Shown: positions 37,315 through 46,297 of the stretch, one piece after another
Numbering within the stretch: position 1 is the first letter of the stretch
How the letters are laid out: the number at the start of each line of letters is the position of its first letter
Assembly (NCBI RefSeq): GCF_000143415.4
Contig: NW_003314295.1
Location: 1,057,038 to 1,121,037 of the forward strand
DNA from: Selaginella moellendorffii
Taxonomy: Eukaryota > Streptophyta > Lycopodiopsida > Selaginellales > Selaginellaceae
Length of the DNA: 64,000 nucleotides
Direction: 5' to 3'
Notes under the pieces: generated by a model
Databases searched by the model: none
What the model saw: only the letters and a program-made list of their open reading frames with translations
What the model was told of the DNA's origin: nothing
Program-made: the position numbers and the translations under genes

Positions 37315-39701
37315 AGCTCCCCGGCGGCTGCTTCGCTTTGGGCCGCGCGCTGGAAAGGCGAAATAGGCGAAATAGCAAATAAACCCTAAAGCGATCATGG
37401 AATCATTTGTTGGGATCCTGAGTTTGAAAATGTTGAAAGAGGGACGTAGCATCGCCGCTGATCACTCACTCAAGCATATAGACTATATGGTTTGCTGTAG
37501 GAGAACATGGTATGGTATTTTTATATCACTGCAATCATGCCAACCATTTATGATCGGTGGTGGTGCAAAATATGAGAAGCAAATATTTGATACCCTAAAA
37601 TGGTGTGGCTGGTCACATCTTTTGCATGGCTCTTAATCAAAATGGCATACGAGTTCGTTAGGGCCACACGCACAAAGCCACCCTTATTAAAGCCCCAGTG
37701 AAAACGCCTCCCTGCACCCTTCCAGAGGCCGTACGGGGCAGGGCATCATGTAGGAGTCAAAGGCATAGCAGGTGACCGGTACCTGCCGGTGGCGGTACCG
37801 AGTGGTGTGATTTTGCTAGTGAGTGTGTGTGTATGTGTGTATCTAGCTCCCTAATGAGAGTAACAAGGACCCACTTGGCTTAAGGACGATTCCTCCGGAA
37901 AATTCGTATTCGTGGGTGTAGTAACTCTAACCCGCCCACCCCGCGATAAAAATCATAGAAAATGACTCCATCGCATTACCTCTCTGTGATTCTCTCCTTC
38001 AAGGCCACTAACATTCGTTTCGCGCCATCATTCAAATCGGGAATATTCCGTCGCAACGGGCGGAGCCGGTCGCCTGACGTCACAGCAGGCCGTCGCGGAA
38101 CCCGTGGGCCAAGACGTTATGCTGCTTAAGACGAATTATGCGACTCACACGTGCCGGTTTAATCATAAAAATCTCGTATGAGGTAGTACGGCGCTGCCGG
38201 AATATTCCTGACCGAACGTGTCGGTATATTCAGGCTAAATTTTCTGCGTACGGGGATTTTATGTGTTAATAATGCACATGGCACAAGTGTATAGAAGTTA
38301 ACATCTCACCAGTAAGTTGTTGTGCGATTACATTTTCTTTGTACGGAACTGTAGCTCGGGCGAACTTCCGTATGATCCTGGGTGAATTAAGTTGTCCTTG
38401 GGTTTTTCTATTGCCGTTGTTGGTAGAGCAGTGTTTTGTGTCTTTGGCTCACTGCCTCGAAGGTCTAAAAGCTTTTATAATAACCAGAGAGAGCCCCACC
38501 ACCATTTGGCGAGCTCGATCCCGCCTATAAACAAAGACCTGAGAATCCAATCTCCCAATCTCCCAGCTCTCGAGGCGAACAATCATTTGTTATGACACGT
38601 CCCAGTTGGATCGGGAGAAAACTTTGGATCGATGCAAATTCCGGAATGAGGGGATGTGCCATTTACCTCCCTCCCCCCCCCCTTTCCCTCTCTCTCTCAC
38701 CCTTTGTTCCCTCAACAAGCAATTGACTTATAACCTAGTTTACTTCTTGTCCCTGTTGCAATGCAAACAAAAGGTAAAAAAACTTTCACCTTTGCTCCCC
38801 CTCGTTGCCGGGAAATCATTTTCTTTGCAGCTCGCGGAACTGGCTTGCATGTTCCACCAGGCAAGAAAAACTATATCACCCTTTTGTGGCTGTCGTAACT
38901 TAAGATCACTCTCTGCAGGGACTAAAATAACCACGGTGGTACAAGCACTTTTGTAGTTTTCTCCCCTAGAATAATTTGTTAGTGCCGCTAAAGCAAAGTA
39001 TGGTAATCATACATAGGCCAGGCCCAAAAGAGTGCAAGATGTCAATCGGCCTGCATTTGTTTTTGCGGCCTGTAACATGCGGCGCATTGCCGCAAAATAA
39101 TTCTCATATAACTCAAGAGTATTCAACTCCATAGCATAATTCTCGGCTACCTCTAAATAAAAGGGAACATATTTTTAACAGCACCACCATTATTGTTATT
39201 TAGAAAAGGTTGGAATCAAAGTTTATTATCGAGAGGTACAAGCACTGGGGTGGCTTATTGCAATGCAGCTAAAGCGAAGTAGACGTAAGGAGTTGTTTTT
39301 TTGGTGGCGGAACATGCCCCCCCCCCTCCCGCACAGCCCAGCGAAGCGAGGGGAGCTTTTATGCCAAGTGAGAAGATGCAACGTATATCTGCTGGAGGGG
39401 GGCATGGCAATTCGCTCTAGCTGGCCAACGAGATTATCAATGCGTAGTCCGTTATATACGAGCTGGAGCATACAAAACGTTAGAGAGAAAAAAAAAGGAG
39501 ATAGAAGAGGACCACGAAAGTCGTTAGAACTGTCTTTGTTTTCCTGGTGAAAGTTATCTCGCATCTGCAGAGAACGAAGATCTTCTCTTATCTCTCAGCT
39601 CTACGCGGAGGGACAAAGTCTTTGCGATACTTACAGGCGCTTCGAAAGATAAAAAGAGTTCCGGATGGAGCTTATTAGAGTTGTTTTTGCCAGAATCTAG
39701 C
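37315..39701. other. Gene-poor stretch between the palindrome cluster and the macro-domain gene
   Basis: I see no supported gene. AAACCCTAA is at 37382-37390. CGGTACC and GGTACCG around 37778-37800 form an imperfect inverted repeat, and a short GT-rich run is at about 37821-37842. Homopolymer-C runs occur near 38674-38685 and 39318-39330. The paired motif GTACAAGCAC ... GCTAAAGC occurs at 38939-38994 and 39236-39275 (and again at 40716-40737). These look like small diverged dispersed repeats. Confidence 0.4.
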
Positions 39702-40552
39702 TTAGACTGGTTGGAGCCCGGCTCTGGCTGCTGCTTCTGACCAGGCGCGACTGGTCGCCTGATTGAACAAGACGAAATCGATCTGAGAAGCAGCAGCATC
39801 ACAAGTCAGCGGTGGAAGAGCGGCCGAGAGCACGTAATGACTTGCCTCGGAGAATCCGTGCGCCTCCTCCTGGATGGTTTCCAGAGCGATTTGCGCGGCT
39901 TTGGCGAGCGGGAATCTGGAGCCAAAGTTTAGCGCATAATGAAACTCCAGTCTACAGCAAAGCAGCTCTTTGTTACCCGTTGATCCCGCAGGACAGCGCT
40001 GGGAAGGCTGTGAACTTGATGCCTTGGCTTCGTGCGACTTCGAGCGAGTTCCTGCGACGTATCAGCGTGAAAATGAGAAGCGAGAGAAAAAGCTCCAGAG
40101 TGCTATATACTTGTAAGCGTTCTTGAGAGTCTCGACGCTTTTGCGAGCCTGTTCTTCGCTGAAGGTTTTCTTGTACGCTACACCCACAGTGTGGATGATC
40201 TTGCTCACACGGAGACTAAAGCCACTGGAAAATAACCACACAATCGATTTGTACATGAAAAACTTGCTTACGGTGTTCTCCTGGAGGACAATTGGGGAGT
40301 TCTCGGCAGTGATCCAGTAGCTCCTTGCCAGCAGCACGATGGATTGCTACTCCCGAAAGAAAGAATTTTAAAATTGCCAAGAGAGTTTTTCCCACCTCCG
40401 TCGACGCCACCGCCTCCCAGTAACCATTCGTGCGCGGTGTTGACGATCGCATCGCTCTTGCCGTCGGCAATGTCGCCCTCGCGCAGCACCAGCTTGCAGG
40501 AATCGCCAAGGTTGTAGCTCTTGCCCCGCTTCTCTTGCGAGCCCTTGCCCAT
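39702..40552 (-). CDS. Macro-domain (ADP-ribose-binding) protein with an apparent frame break
   Basis: Macro domains bind or hydrolyse ADP-ribose derivatives. From the ATG at 40550-40552, exon 1 has CKLVLREGDIADGKSDAIVN then the glycine-rich loop LLGGGGVDG. A 49-nt intron joins it in phase to AIHRAAGKELLDHCRELPN and CPPGE. Later exons give SKIIHTVGVAYKK, GIKFTAFPALSCGING and LAKAAQIALETIQEEA, then IDFVLFNQ near the C-terminus, with stop TAA at 39702-39704. All core macro motifs are present. However, the only good donor and acceptor between CPPGE and SKIIHTVG remove 47 nt, which puts the next exon in the wrong frame; 1 modulo 3 is needed. Either a base is missing or extra here, or splicing is unusual, so functionality is uncertain. 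Confidence 0.75.
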
Positions 40553-40923
40553 TTCCCGCCACAAAACCTAAACCCTAAAACCAAGTATATTCTTGAAAAT
40601 ATCCCCATCCTAGAACAGCTTACTTAAAAAACAAAATGTCTAGCTTTAAAAGAATTAGCACCTCCAACTTCTACAACGATTTCAAAACTTTTGGAGCAAA
40701 ACCCAGTTTCACATTGTACAAGCACTCGAGCTAAAGCGAGCTTGCCGCAACATGTACACTCGGAAGATCGGTTTTGAGCATCTGTATTCCTCATTCTCTA
40801 GCTGGCCGGCAAAGAACACTGGTAAGGTTCACTCCCAAAAGGAAAACGCAAAGAAAAGAATGTCGTACCTCTAAAGTCAGCGCATGCTACACGAATATCT
40901 GCCGCTGGAGGACACGAGTCCCG
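40553..40923. other. Intergenic region upstream of the macro-domain gene and 3' of the ALP1-like gene
   Basis: A telo-box AAACCCTAA lies at 40570-40578, 18 bp upstream of the macro-domain start codon. The GTACAAGCAC ... GCTAAAGC motif pair is at 40716-40737. No gene seen. Confidence 0.45.
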
Positions 40924-42300
40924 TCACAAAAACGTTGCGCCGCTGTGGAGCAAGTTGTGAGCGATCGCATCTCGGGCCTGGACGGCGGCCGGATCGCTGC
41001 TGCTACTGTCCGGGAACATCAAGTCGTCCACGGCCTCGTACGCCAGCTCCTCGTCAAACCCCTCGTTGTGGTGCTCGCAAACGTTGTGGAGCACGCTGCA
41101 TGCCCCCAGCACCGCCGGGAGCTCCTGGAGCTTCACCTCGGTCCGCTTTTGCAAGAACTTCCAGCGTCCCTTGAGCCGTCCAAACGCGTCCCTGGCGATC
41201 TTGAGCACCTCGGACAGCTTCTCGTTGAAAGCGTGGTGAGCCCAGCCGAGGTTGTGCTGCGTGTAAGGCACCAAGAGCCAGCTGAGTAGCGGATACCCAG
41301 GCCCTCCGGAGACCCAAACTCCGTTTAGCAGGCCATCCGCCGCTCGCTGCGCGAGGTTGGACTTCTCCAGGATCCTCTCGTCCGACATGGAACCCGGCCA
41401 GCCGATGGAGAGGTCCGTGAAAATCCCGTGGATGTCCACCACCCCTTGCAGGGTGATCGAGTAGGACGTCTTCTGGTTCCTGTCCGTGTGCCGCTTGTTG
41501 AAGTAGGCCGCGACGTTCATCTTTGGAGCGATGATCGGGATGTGCGTCGTGTACATGGCCCCGACCAGGTTTGGAATCCCGGAGATGGCCTCGAACTCCT
41601 CCATCACCGCCTGGAGGCGCTCCTCGGTCGGCCACTGGACGTACTTGGACAGAAGAACGTCGTTGATAGCAGCGCAAACTTCGAGGACCAGCTTGTGACA
41701 AGTTGATATCCCGAGTCCGAATCGCTTGGAGACGAGCCTCAGCGGCTCTCCGGTGGCGAGCCGCCAGATACAAACCGCTACTCGTTGTCTCACCGGGATG
41801 GCCTGGCGGAGCATCGTGTCCTCCTTGGCCACCGCCAGGCCGAGCTGGTCACAGATGATGTTAAACGTGCTCTTGCTCATCCGAAACGCGCGGTGGAACT
41901 CGGCCTCGGGAAAGCTCGGGTGATTGCAGCGCTCCCACCACGCCTGCGAGCGTGATTTCACCCACAGCCGGCGGTGGACGCTCTGCTGCGTCGCGATGGC
42001 GGCACCAACAGCGGCCACCGCCAGCCGGCTCCGCTTCAAACGCAGCCTCTCGAGCTCGTCAAGCTCGGCGTACTCCTCCTGTAGATGTCGGTGGTAATCC
42101 AGCATCAACTCCACGCGTCTCTTGTGCTCCTCTTCGATTCTCTGCCATTCCAGCCGGGACCGCCTCTCAAACTCCTCCTCTTCTTGCTGCTGCTGCTCGC
42201 TGTAGACAACCAGGAAGAGCAGCATCTTGAGAAGCTCGCTTCGTCTCGGGTTCCAAGGTCTCTTCCTGATAGTTACCTCCAAACCTCCGGAGCCGCTCAT
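40924..42300 (-). CDS. ALP1-like domesticated PIF/Harbinger transposase (catalytic triad lost)
   Basis: Single-exon 458-aa protein related to Harbinger DDE transposases; Arabidopsis ALP1 and relatives (At5g12010-like) are host genes, ALP1 itself working with Polycomb PRC2. The N-terminus has a long charged coiled coil (RRSRLEWQRIEEEHKRRVEL, LDELERLRLKRSRL). The helix-turn-helix-like region follows (VRQRVAVCIWRLATGEPLRL). In the DDE fold the first Asp of the usual DGTH is Tyr (AMYTTHIPI). The GWPGSMSDERIL block is kept. The final Glu of the usual ERAFG is not conserved (ARDAFGRLKGRW). So it should bind but not cut. No terminal inverted repeats or target duplication were seen nearby, and the frame is intact, which fits a host gene under selection. 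Confidence 0.88.
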   Translation of the reverse strand: MSGSGGLEVTIRKRPWNPRRSELLKMLLFLVVYSEQQQQEEEEFERRSRLEWQRIEEEHKRRVELMLDYHRHLQEEYAELDELERLRLKRSRLAVAAVGAAIATQQSVHRRLWVKSRSQAWWERCNHPSFPEAEFHRAFRMSKSTFNIICDQLGLAVAKEDTMLRQAIPVRQRVAVCIWRLATGEPLRLVSKRFGLGISTCHKLVLEVCAAINDVLLSKYVQWPTEERLQAVMEEFEAISGIPNLVGAMYTTHIPIIAPKMNVAAYFNKRHTDRNQKTSYSITLQGVVDIHGIFTDLSIGWPGSMSDERILEKSNLAQRAADGLLNGVWVSGGPGYPLLSWLLVPYTQHNLGWAHHAFNEKLSEVLKIARDAFGRLKGRWKFLQKRTEVKLQELPAVLGACSVLHNVCEHHNEGFDEELAYEAVDDLMFPDSSSSDPAAVQARDAIAHNLLHSGATFL

Positions 42301-43242
42301 TGAGCGTCCTCCTAGAGAAAATCTCTTCCAGATTCACTAATCTGCTTGTCGATGGCGAGGAGAAAAAACACCGCTCGCCAACATTCTTCTTCTTCTTCTT
42401 CTTTGTGTTGTTCGTCTTCTTCCACCTAGACTCTGTGTCTCGACATACTTCTATTCTTCCGCGTGTTTACGCTCTCCGACCACCTATGATAAATCCTGTA
42501 TTAAATCTAAAATCCTTGCAAGAACTCTTCCAGCTTCGGCTGCTACTTCTAATCCTGGTGATCTTGCTGATTTCTACCGACAAAAAATCCTTCCACGTGA
42601 ATTCGCAAAACTTTGTTTTTTCTCCGACCATCTATCATCTGCTTCACACCTGTGCCTGGAAAAAACCTCATTTCTAGAAGAATTGGCCCGGCTCTTCCCT
42701 ACACTGTAGCTTCGTCGGCGTCAACCAGTTAGTCCACACGCATCCTCTATCAATGCGGCACCCCTGTCCGGACGCGACGGCCGCTAAACCCTATTACGCG
42801 CTTTCCCTCCTTCCCCGAAAGAAATCCCTGTCGATCGATCGAATGTGCTGCGTAAATCCATCATGCGCAGACCCCCACACTGCACTCGCCCTCGCTCGGG
42901 CAGCGCGCGCCAGGAGAAATCCCTGCCTGCCAGGCGCGACGAAGAGGAGGAAAGCGAAAACTCACACATTCTCCCGATCGCACCTCAGCGTCGGATCAGA
43001 TAGCGCACGGAATTCCACTCCCCCCGCCGCCATCAATGCGCGCCGCCGCCGCCGGGAGCGAGGCCGGGCGGCCCTCCTCCCGCCATTCCGCCATATCGCT
43101 CGCTCCGACAAGGAGTGGTTTAGCGCCGGGGGGGAATCGAACACGCGATGGGGTGGACGGCGGACGCGCAGGGGAATCGAACACCCGACGTAACGCATGC
43201 TAGAAAACCTTCATTCAATGTTTAAAAGAAATTCCAATCAAG
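42301..43242. other. Intergenic region between the ALP1-like and INTS3 genes
   Basis: Probably the promoter and 5' UTR of the ALP1-like gene plus the 3' UTR of the INTS3 gene. Poly-pyrimidine (TTC)n is at about 42387-42410. Two tRNA T-arm-like motifs (GGGGAATCGAACAC) occur at about 43131-43144 and 43172-43185, without a tRNA body. No gene supported. Confidence 0.45.
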
Positions 43243-46176
43243 CTAAGTTGTCTCGGAGTTGTTGTCCTCTTGATAACACGAAACAATCCTCGCGAAAGCT
43301 TGCTTGATCTCGCCAGCTTCCTTTGGCCTCGTGTCCTCGCCAAGATCAAAGCTCTCGAAATGGCTGATGAGCGCCTCGGCCATCGCTGGAGAGATCTTGC
43401 CGCCGCCGCCGCTGCTAAGTTTCTCCTCTAGCTCGCCCAGCGACGATGCAAGAGCCGGGAAAAACGCGAGGAACCAGCTCGTGAACACCGCCACCGCCAA
43501 GTCTGCGAAGCTCGGAGGAGCCAAGAGCAGAGCGGACGAGAGAGCAGTGCTTGGAGTCGACGATCGCAGCAGCGACAGCATCCCGGACATGGCTTCCACA
43601 TCGCTCTCCGGGTTGACGCAGCTGGAGCAGAGCTTGAGCACCTCGAGGCTTGTCAAGGGTCCACACCCCTGTACTTCCGCGATGAGGAGCTTCCAAAAGT
43701 AGTGCTGCTCGATCGAGTCCCAGGCCAGTGACGCCTTGACGAGTCTGGCCAAGTTTTCGGCGCTGCCTATCACGGGGAACTCGCCGAGAGCGAGCCGGAA
43801 CTCCACGCTCAGTATCTCCGCTGGGCCGAGGACCGAGACCATCAAGTGCATGAACTTGTCATAGCCGACTGCCAGATTCGGGAGGTAGCGGCACACCGAC
43901 GGGAGAACTCGCTGGAGCCGAGCAACGTTCCACACCAAGCACGTCTTGAGATCGTTGAGTAGAGCGAACCTGACTTCTTCGTCTGGATTCGCGACGCTTT
44001 CGGCTGCAACGTTGATCAGGACGAGACTTCTCTGGAACTCCTCGTAGGCTTTGAAAGCCTCGGCCACTGCGTTGTGAAACCTCTTGCGCAAACTTTTCTG
44101 CGTAGCGCTGCTGCCTTGCCTCTGGAGCCGCTTTGTCTCTGGAGCTCTCGTCGCCTCGCCATCCTCGTCGCTGATGTCGGAGGCCTCGGCTTTGATCTGG
44201 TCCGCGTCTTTGCTCTTGAGGATGCCAAGCACGTAGTCCTTCGTCTCCAGTTCTTCCGCAAGCCGGCTTACGTAACAAAGGAGTCGTGGCCCGACTGCAA
44301 ATCCTTCCCGGGACCAGAAGAGCAGCATCGTCCGGACGTGAGGATAGCCGAAACCAACGTAGAGCCTCAAGAGGCTGGAAGTCAGGGACATGGTCTCATC
44401 ACCTTCGGCCTTGGTCGTCGGTGTAGCTGCTAGAGGGGAGAAGAGATCGTACGCTGCCTTCTTTGTGATGTCCGTTACCTGGGACGCAAACTTCTCGGCT
44501 CGCTCCTGAGAAGTCAAGCATCCCAGGGAGCTCTCGAGAACTTTGATGGCGGCGTCTTGTGACAGGGCCAGCGCCTTTGAGAACTTCTCCAGGTGTGAGA
44601 TCAGCTCACTCGCGTTTGGATCGTGAACACCCGTTCGCCTTCTCTTCCGAATCACACTCTCGGAAGTAGTGTCCACTTCGCCTTTATCCTCGCTCTCCTC
44701 ACGTACTGCGAGCTTGCCGAGAGGTTTGAGCTTGAGGCCATCGCCAGCACCTTCGACTTTGCAGTACAGTGGGAAGAGCTGGGACAGCTTCTCCCGCAGT
44801 GGCAAAGCGATGGCCGGTGCCGTCGCAAGAGGCTCCAAGTTCCGGACAACACCTTTCCCAACCAAGATCTCCACCGACGCTGCTACGCCCCGGTGGAGCA
44901 GTTCCTTTCTCGGAGGATCGTAGTGCTCCATCAGCAGGAAGAGAAACTCCAGCAGCGAGTTGGTCATGTCCACGTACTTTGGTATCGACTGAAACATGAC
45001 GAGTATCCCCGGCTCGATGTTCATGATGTTGTCGGTCTTCGGCACGAAAAAGAGCCAGTCGTAGAGAAGCGCAAGCTTCGCGTTGGCCTCGACGTGGTTG
45101 CTCTTGCAGCACTTGAGCAGCCACCCGATGAGAGCCCACCGCGGCAGGATGTCCGACTGGAGAATCTGGTTGCTGGGATGGTGGACGCAGCAAACATACC
45201 GTATCAAGTCACAGACGAGCGTCTCGCTCTCCGGGGTGGACAAGAACCGCTGCGTGAACCATCCCTGGTACCGTCGCTGGCTTCCCATTCTTACATGCGT
45301 GAGCATGAACTTGATCTGTGCCTCCATCTCTGGCGTCAACCGGGACTGAAAGTACCTCGTATGAGTCTTCACCACGTAAAGTTGTCCGATGTCCGTGAAC
45401 GAAGGCACCCTGAACGATGCCGGATTCGCCAAGAGGTCCCTCCAAATGGCATCAAACTCGGCTATGGAGGAGACGTCCTGCAAGAGCCGGATCAAGTCCC
45501 TCCCAATCCCGAGGCACTCCTGGAAGTGCTCCCGGATCATGGACGCGCAGAACTTGATCTCAGCCTGGCGGAGCTCGTTCACGGAGGAGTTCTTCGCCAT
45601 GCTGTGATCCGGAAGAAGGCGGAGATACGTGTAGACCGCGCTGGTGAGAAGGCCATGGTTGGAAGTCACCCAGGAGATTTTGGTGGTGAGAACCTCGAGC
45701 ATCTGCATCGCGAGCCATACGTTGGTCGGGCTCGTGTCACCTCCGACGATCTGGCGGAGCAGTAGCAAGCAGAGATTGTCCACGTCCGTGGCATAGAACT
45801 CGATGAGCTGCTTGAGCAGCCAGATGATCTGACCCCGAGGATGTTCCAAGAGTTTCGCGTAGGAATCGTTTACCAGGCGAAGGAGGAGGCCAACGAACGC
45901 CGCGTAGCCATCTGTGGTGATGGTCGTGAGCTGATTGATAAGAGAAGTGGCCGAAGAGCTAGTAGCGGAAGAAGCTCCCGCTCCTCCTCCTCCCTGGGGC
46001 TGGATGAGAATGGCGTAGAGAAGAGCTTGCGTGAGAGGGCCTCGCTGTGCTGGCGGCACTGTGGAGAGGTAGGATGCGCTGAGCTGCGCCTGGAATGTGG
46101 AGTAGGCCTGCGAGAGAATGATCTCGAGCTCGTCCTGTGCCTCGTGAGAACCCCTGTGGAGCAGCTTGGAAGTCAT
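43243..46176 (-). CDS. INTS3: Integrator complex subunit 3 homologue, intronless
   Basis: INTS3 is a helical-repeat subunit of Integrator (snRNA 3' processing and transcription attenuation) and, in animals, of the SOSS DNA-repair complex. A single 977-codon open frame has the family blocks LIEFYATDVDNLCLLLLRQI, GGDTSPTNVWLAMQMLEVLT, RYQGWFTQRFLSTPESETLV, CDLIRYVCCVHHPSNQILQS and DILPRWALIGWLLKCCKSNH. A Ser/Glu-rich linker (about 44600-44700) is followed by a second helical half. The start was placed at the ATG at 46174-46176 (MTSKLLHRG); the frame stays open a little upstream but has no ATG there. The usual plant homologue is of similar length and normally multi-exon, so a single-exon copy is notable. 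A short upstream ORF overlaps this start. Confidence 0.88.
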   Translation of the reverse strand: MTSKLLHRGSHEAQDELEIILSQAYSTFQAQLSASYLSTVPPAQRGPLTQALLYAILIQPQGGGGAGASSATSSSATSLINQLTTITTDGYAAFVGLLLRLVNDSYAKLLEHPRGQIIWLLKQLIEFYATDVDNLCLLLLRQIVGGDTSPTNVWLAMQMLEVLTTKISWVTSNHGLLTSAVYTYLRLLPDHSMAKNSSVNELRQAEIKFCASMIREHFQECLGIGRDLIRLLQDVSSIAEFDAIWRDLLANPASFRVPSFTDIGQLYVVKTHTRYFQSRLTPEMEAQIKFMLTHVRMGSQRRYQGWFTQRFLSTPESETLVCDLIRYVCCVHHPSNQILQSDILPRWALIGWLLKCCKSNHVEANAKLALLYDWLFFVPKTDNIMNIEPGILVMFQSIPKYVDMTNSLLEFLFLLMEHYDPPRKELLHRGVAASVEILVGKGVVRNLEPLATAPAIALPLREKLSQLFPLYCKVEGAGDGLKLKPLGKLAVREESEDKGEVDTTSESVIRKRRRTGVHDPNASELISHLEKFSKALALSQDAAIKVLESSLGCLTSQERAEKFASQVTDITKKAAYDLFSPLAATPTTKAEGDETMSLTSSLLRLYVGFGYPHVRTMLLFWSREGFAVGPRLLCYVSRLAEELETKDYVLGILKSKDADQIKAEASDISDEDGEATRAPETKRLQRQGSSATQKSLRKRFHNAVAEAFKAYEEFQRSLVLINVAAESVANPDEEVRFALLNDLKTCLVWNVARLQRVLPSVCRYLPNLAVGYDKFMHLMVSVLGPAEILSVEFRLALGEFPVIGSAENLARLVKASLAWDSIEQHYFWKLLIAEVQGCGPLTSLEVLKLCSSCVNPESDVEAMSGMLSLLRSSTPSTALSSALLLAPPSFADLAVAVFTSWFLAFFPALASSLGELEEKLSSGGGGKISPAMAEALISHFESFDLGEDTRPKEAGEIKQAFARIVSCYQEDNNSETT

Positions 46177-46196
46177 GACGCTAATTCCATGCCCAT
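46173..46196 (-). promoter_or_regulatory. uORF overlapping the INTS3 start codon
   Basis: ATG GGC ATG GAA ... TCA TGA encodes seven residues in another frame. Its TGA overlaps the main ATG as ATGA, a layout that allows termination-reinitiation or lowers main-frame translation. Confidence 0.55.
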
Positions 46197-46287
46197 GGCA
46201 AGAAAGTGAGACTTCCGCGTGCAATGCGCCGGCCGCCGCCGCCTGCTGGAGAGAGCTTACCTCGATCGATGGATCCCTCTGAGTAAG

Positions 46288-46297
46288 AACCCTAAAA
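46288..46297 (-). promoter_or_regulatory. Telo-box upstream of INTS3
   Basis: AACCCTAAAA lies about 112 bp upstream of the INTS3 start codon. A GT-AG leader intron is possible between here and the ATG, since GAGGTAAGC is seen at about 46255-46263 on the minus strand. Confidence 0.4.

Noticed and set aside
43131-43245. tRNA gene(s) on the minus strand
   Set aside because: Two T-arm-like GTGTTCGATTCCCC motifs are present, and one follows a TAGCATGC stretch like tRNA-Ala, but there is no D-arm/A-box, no paired anticodon stem and a mismatch in the T stem.
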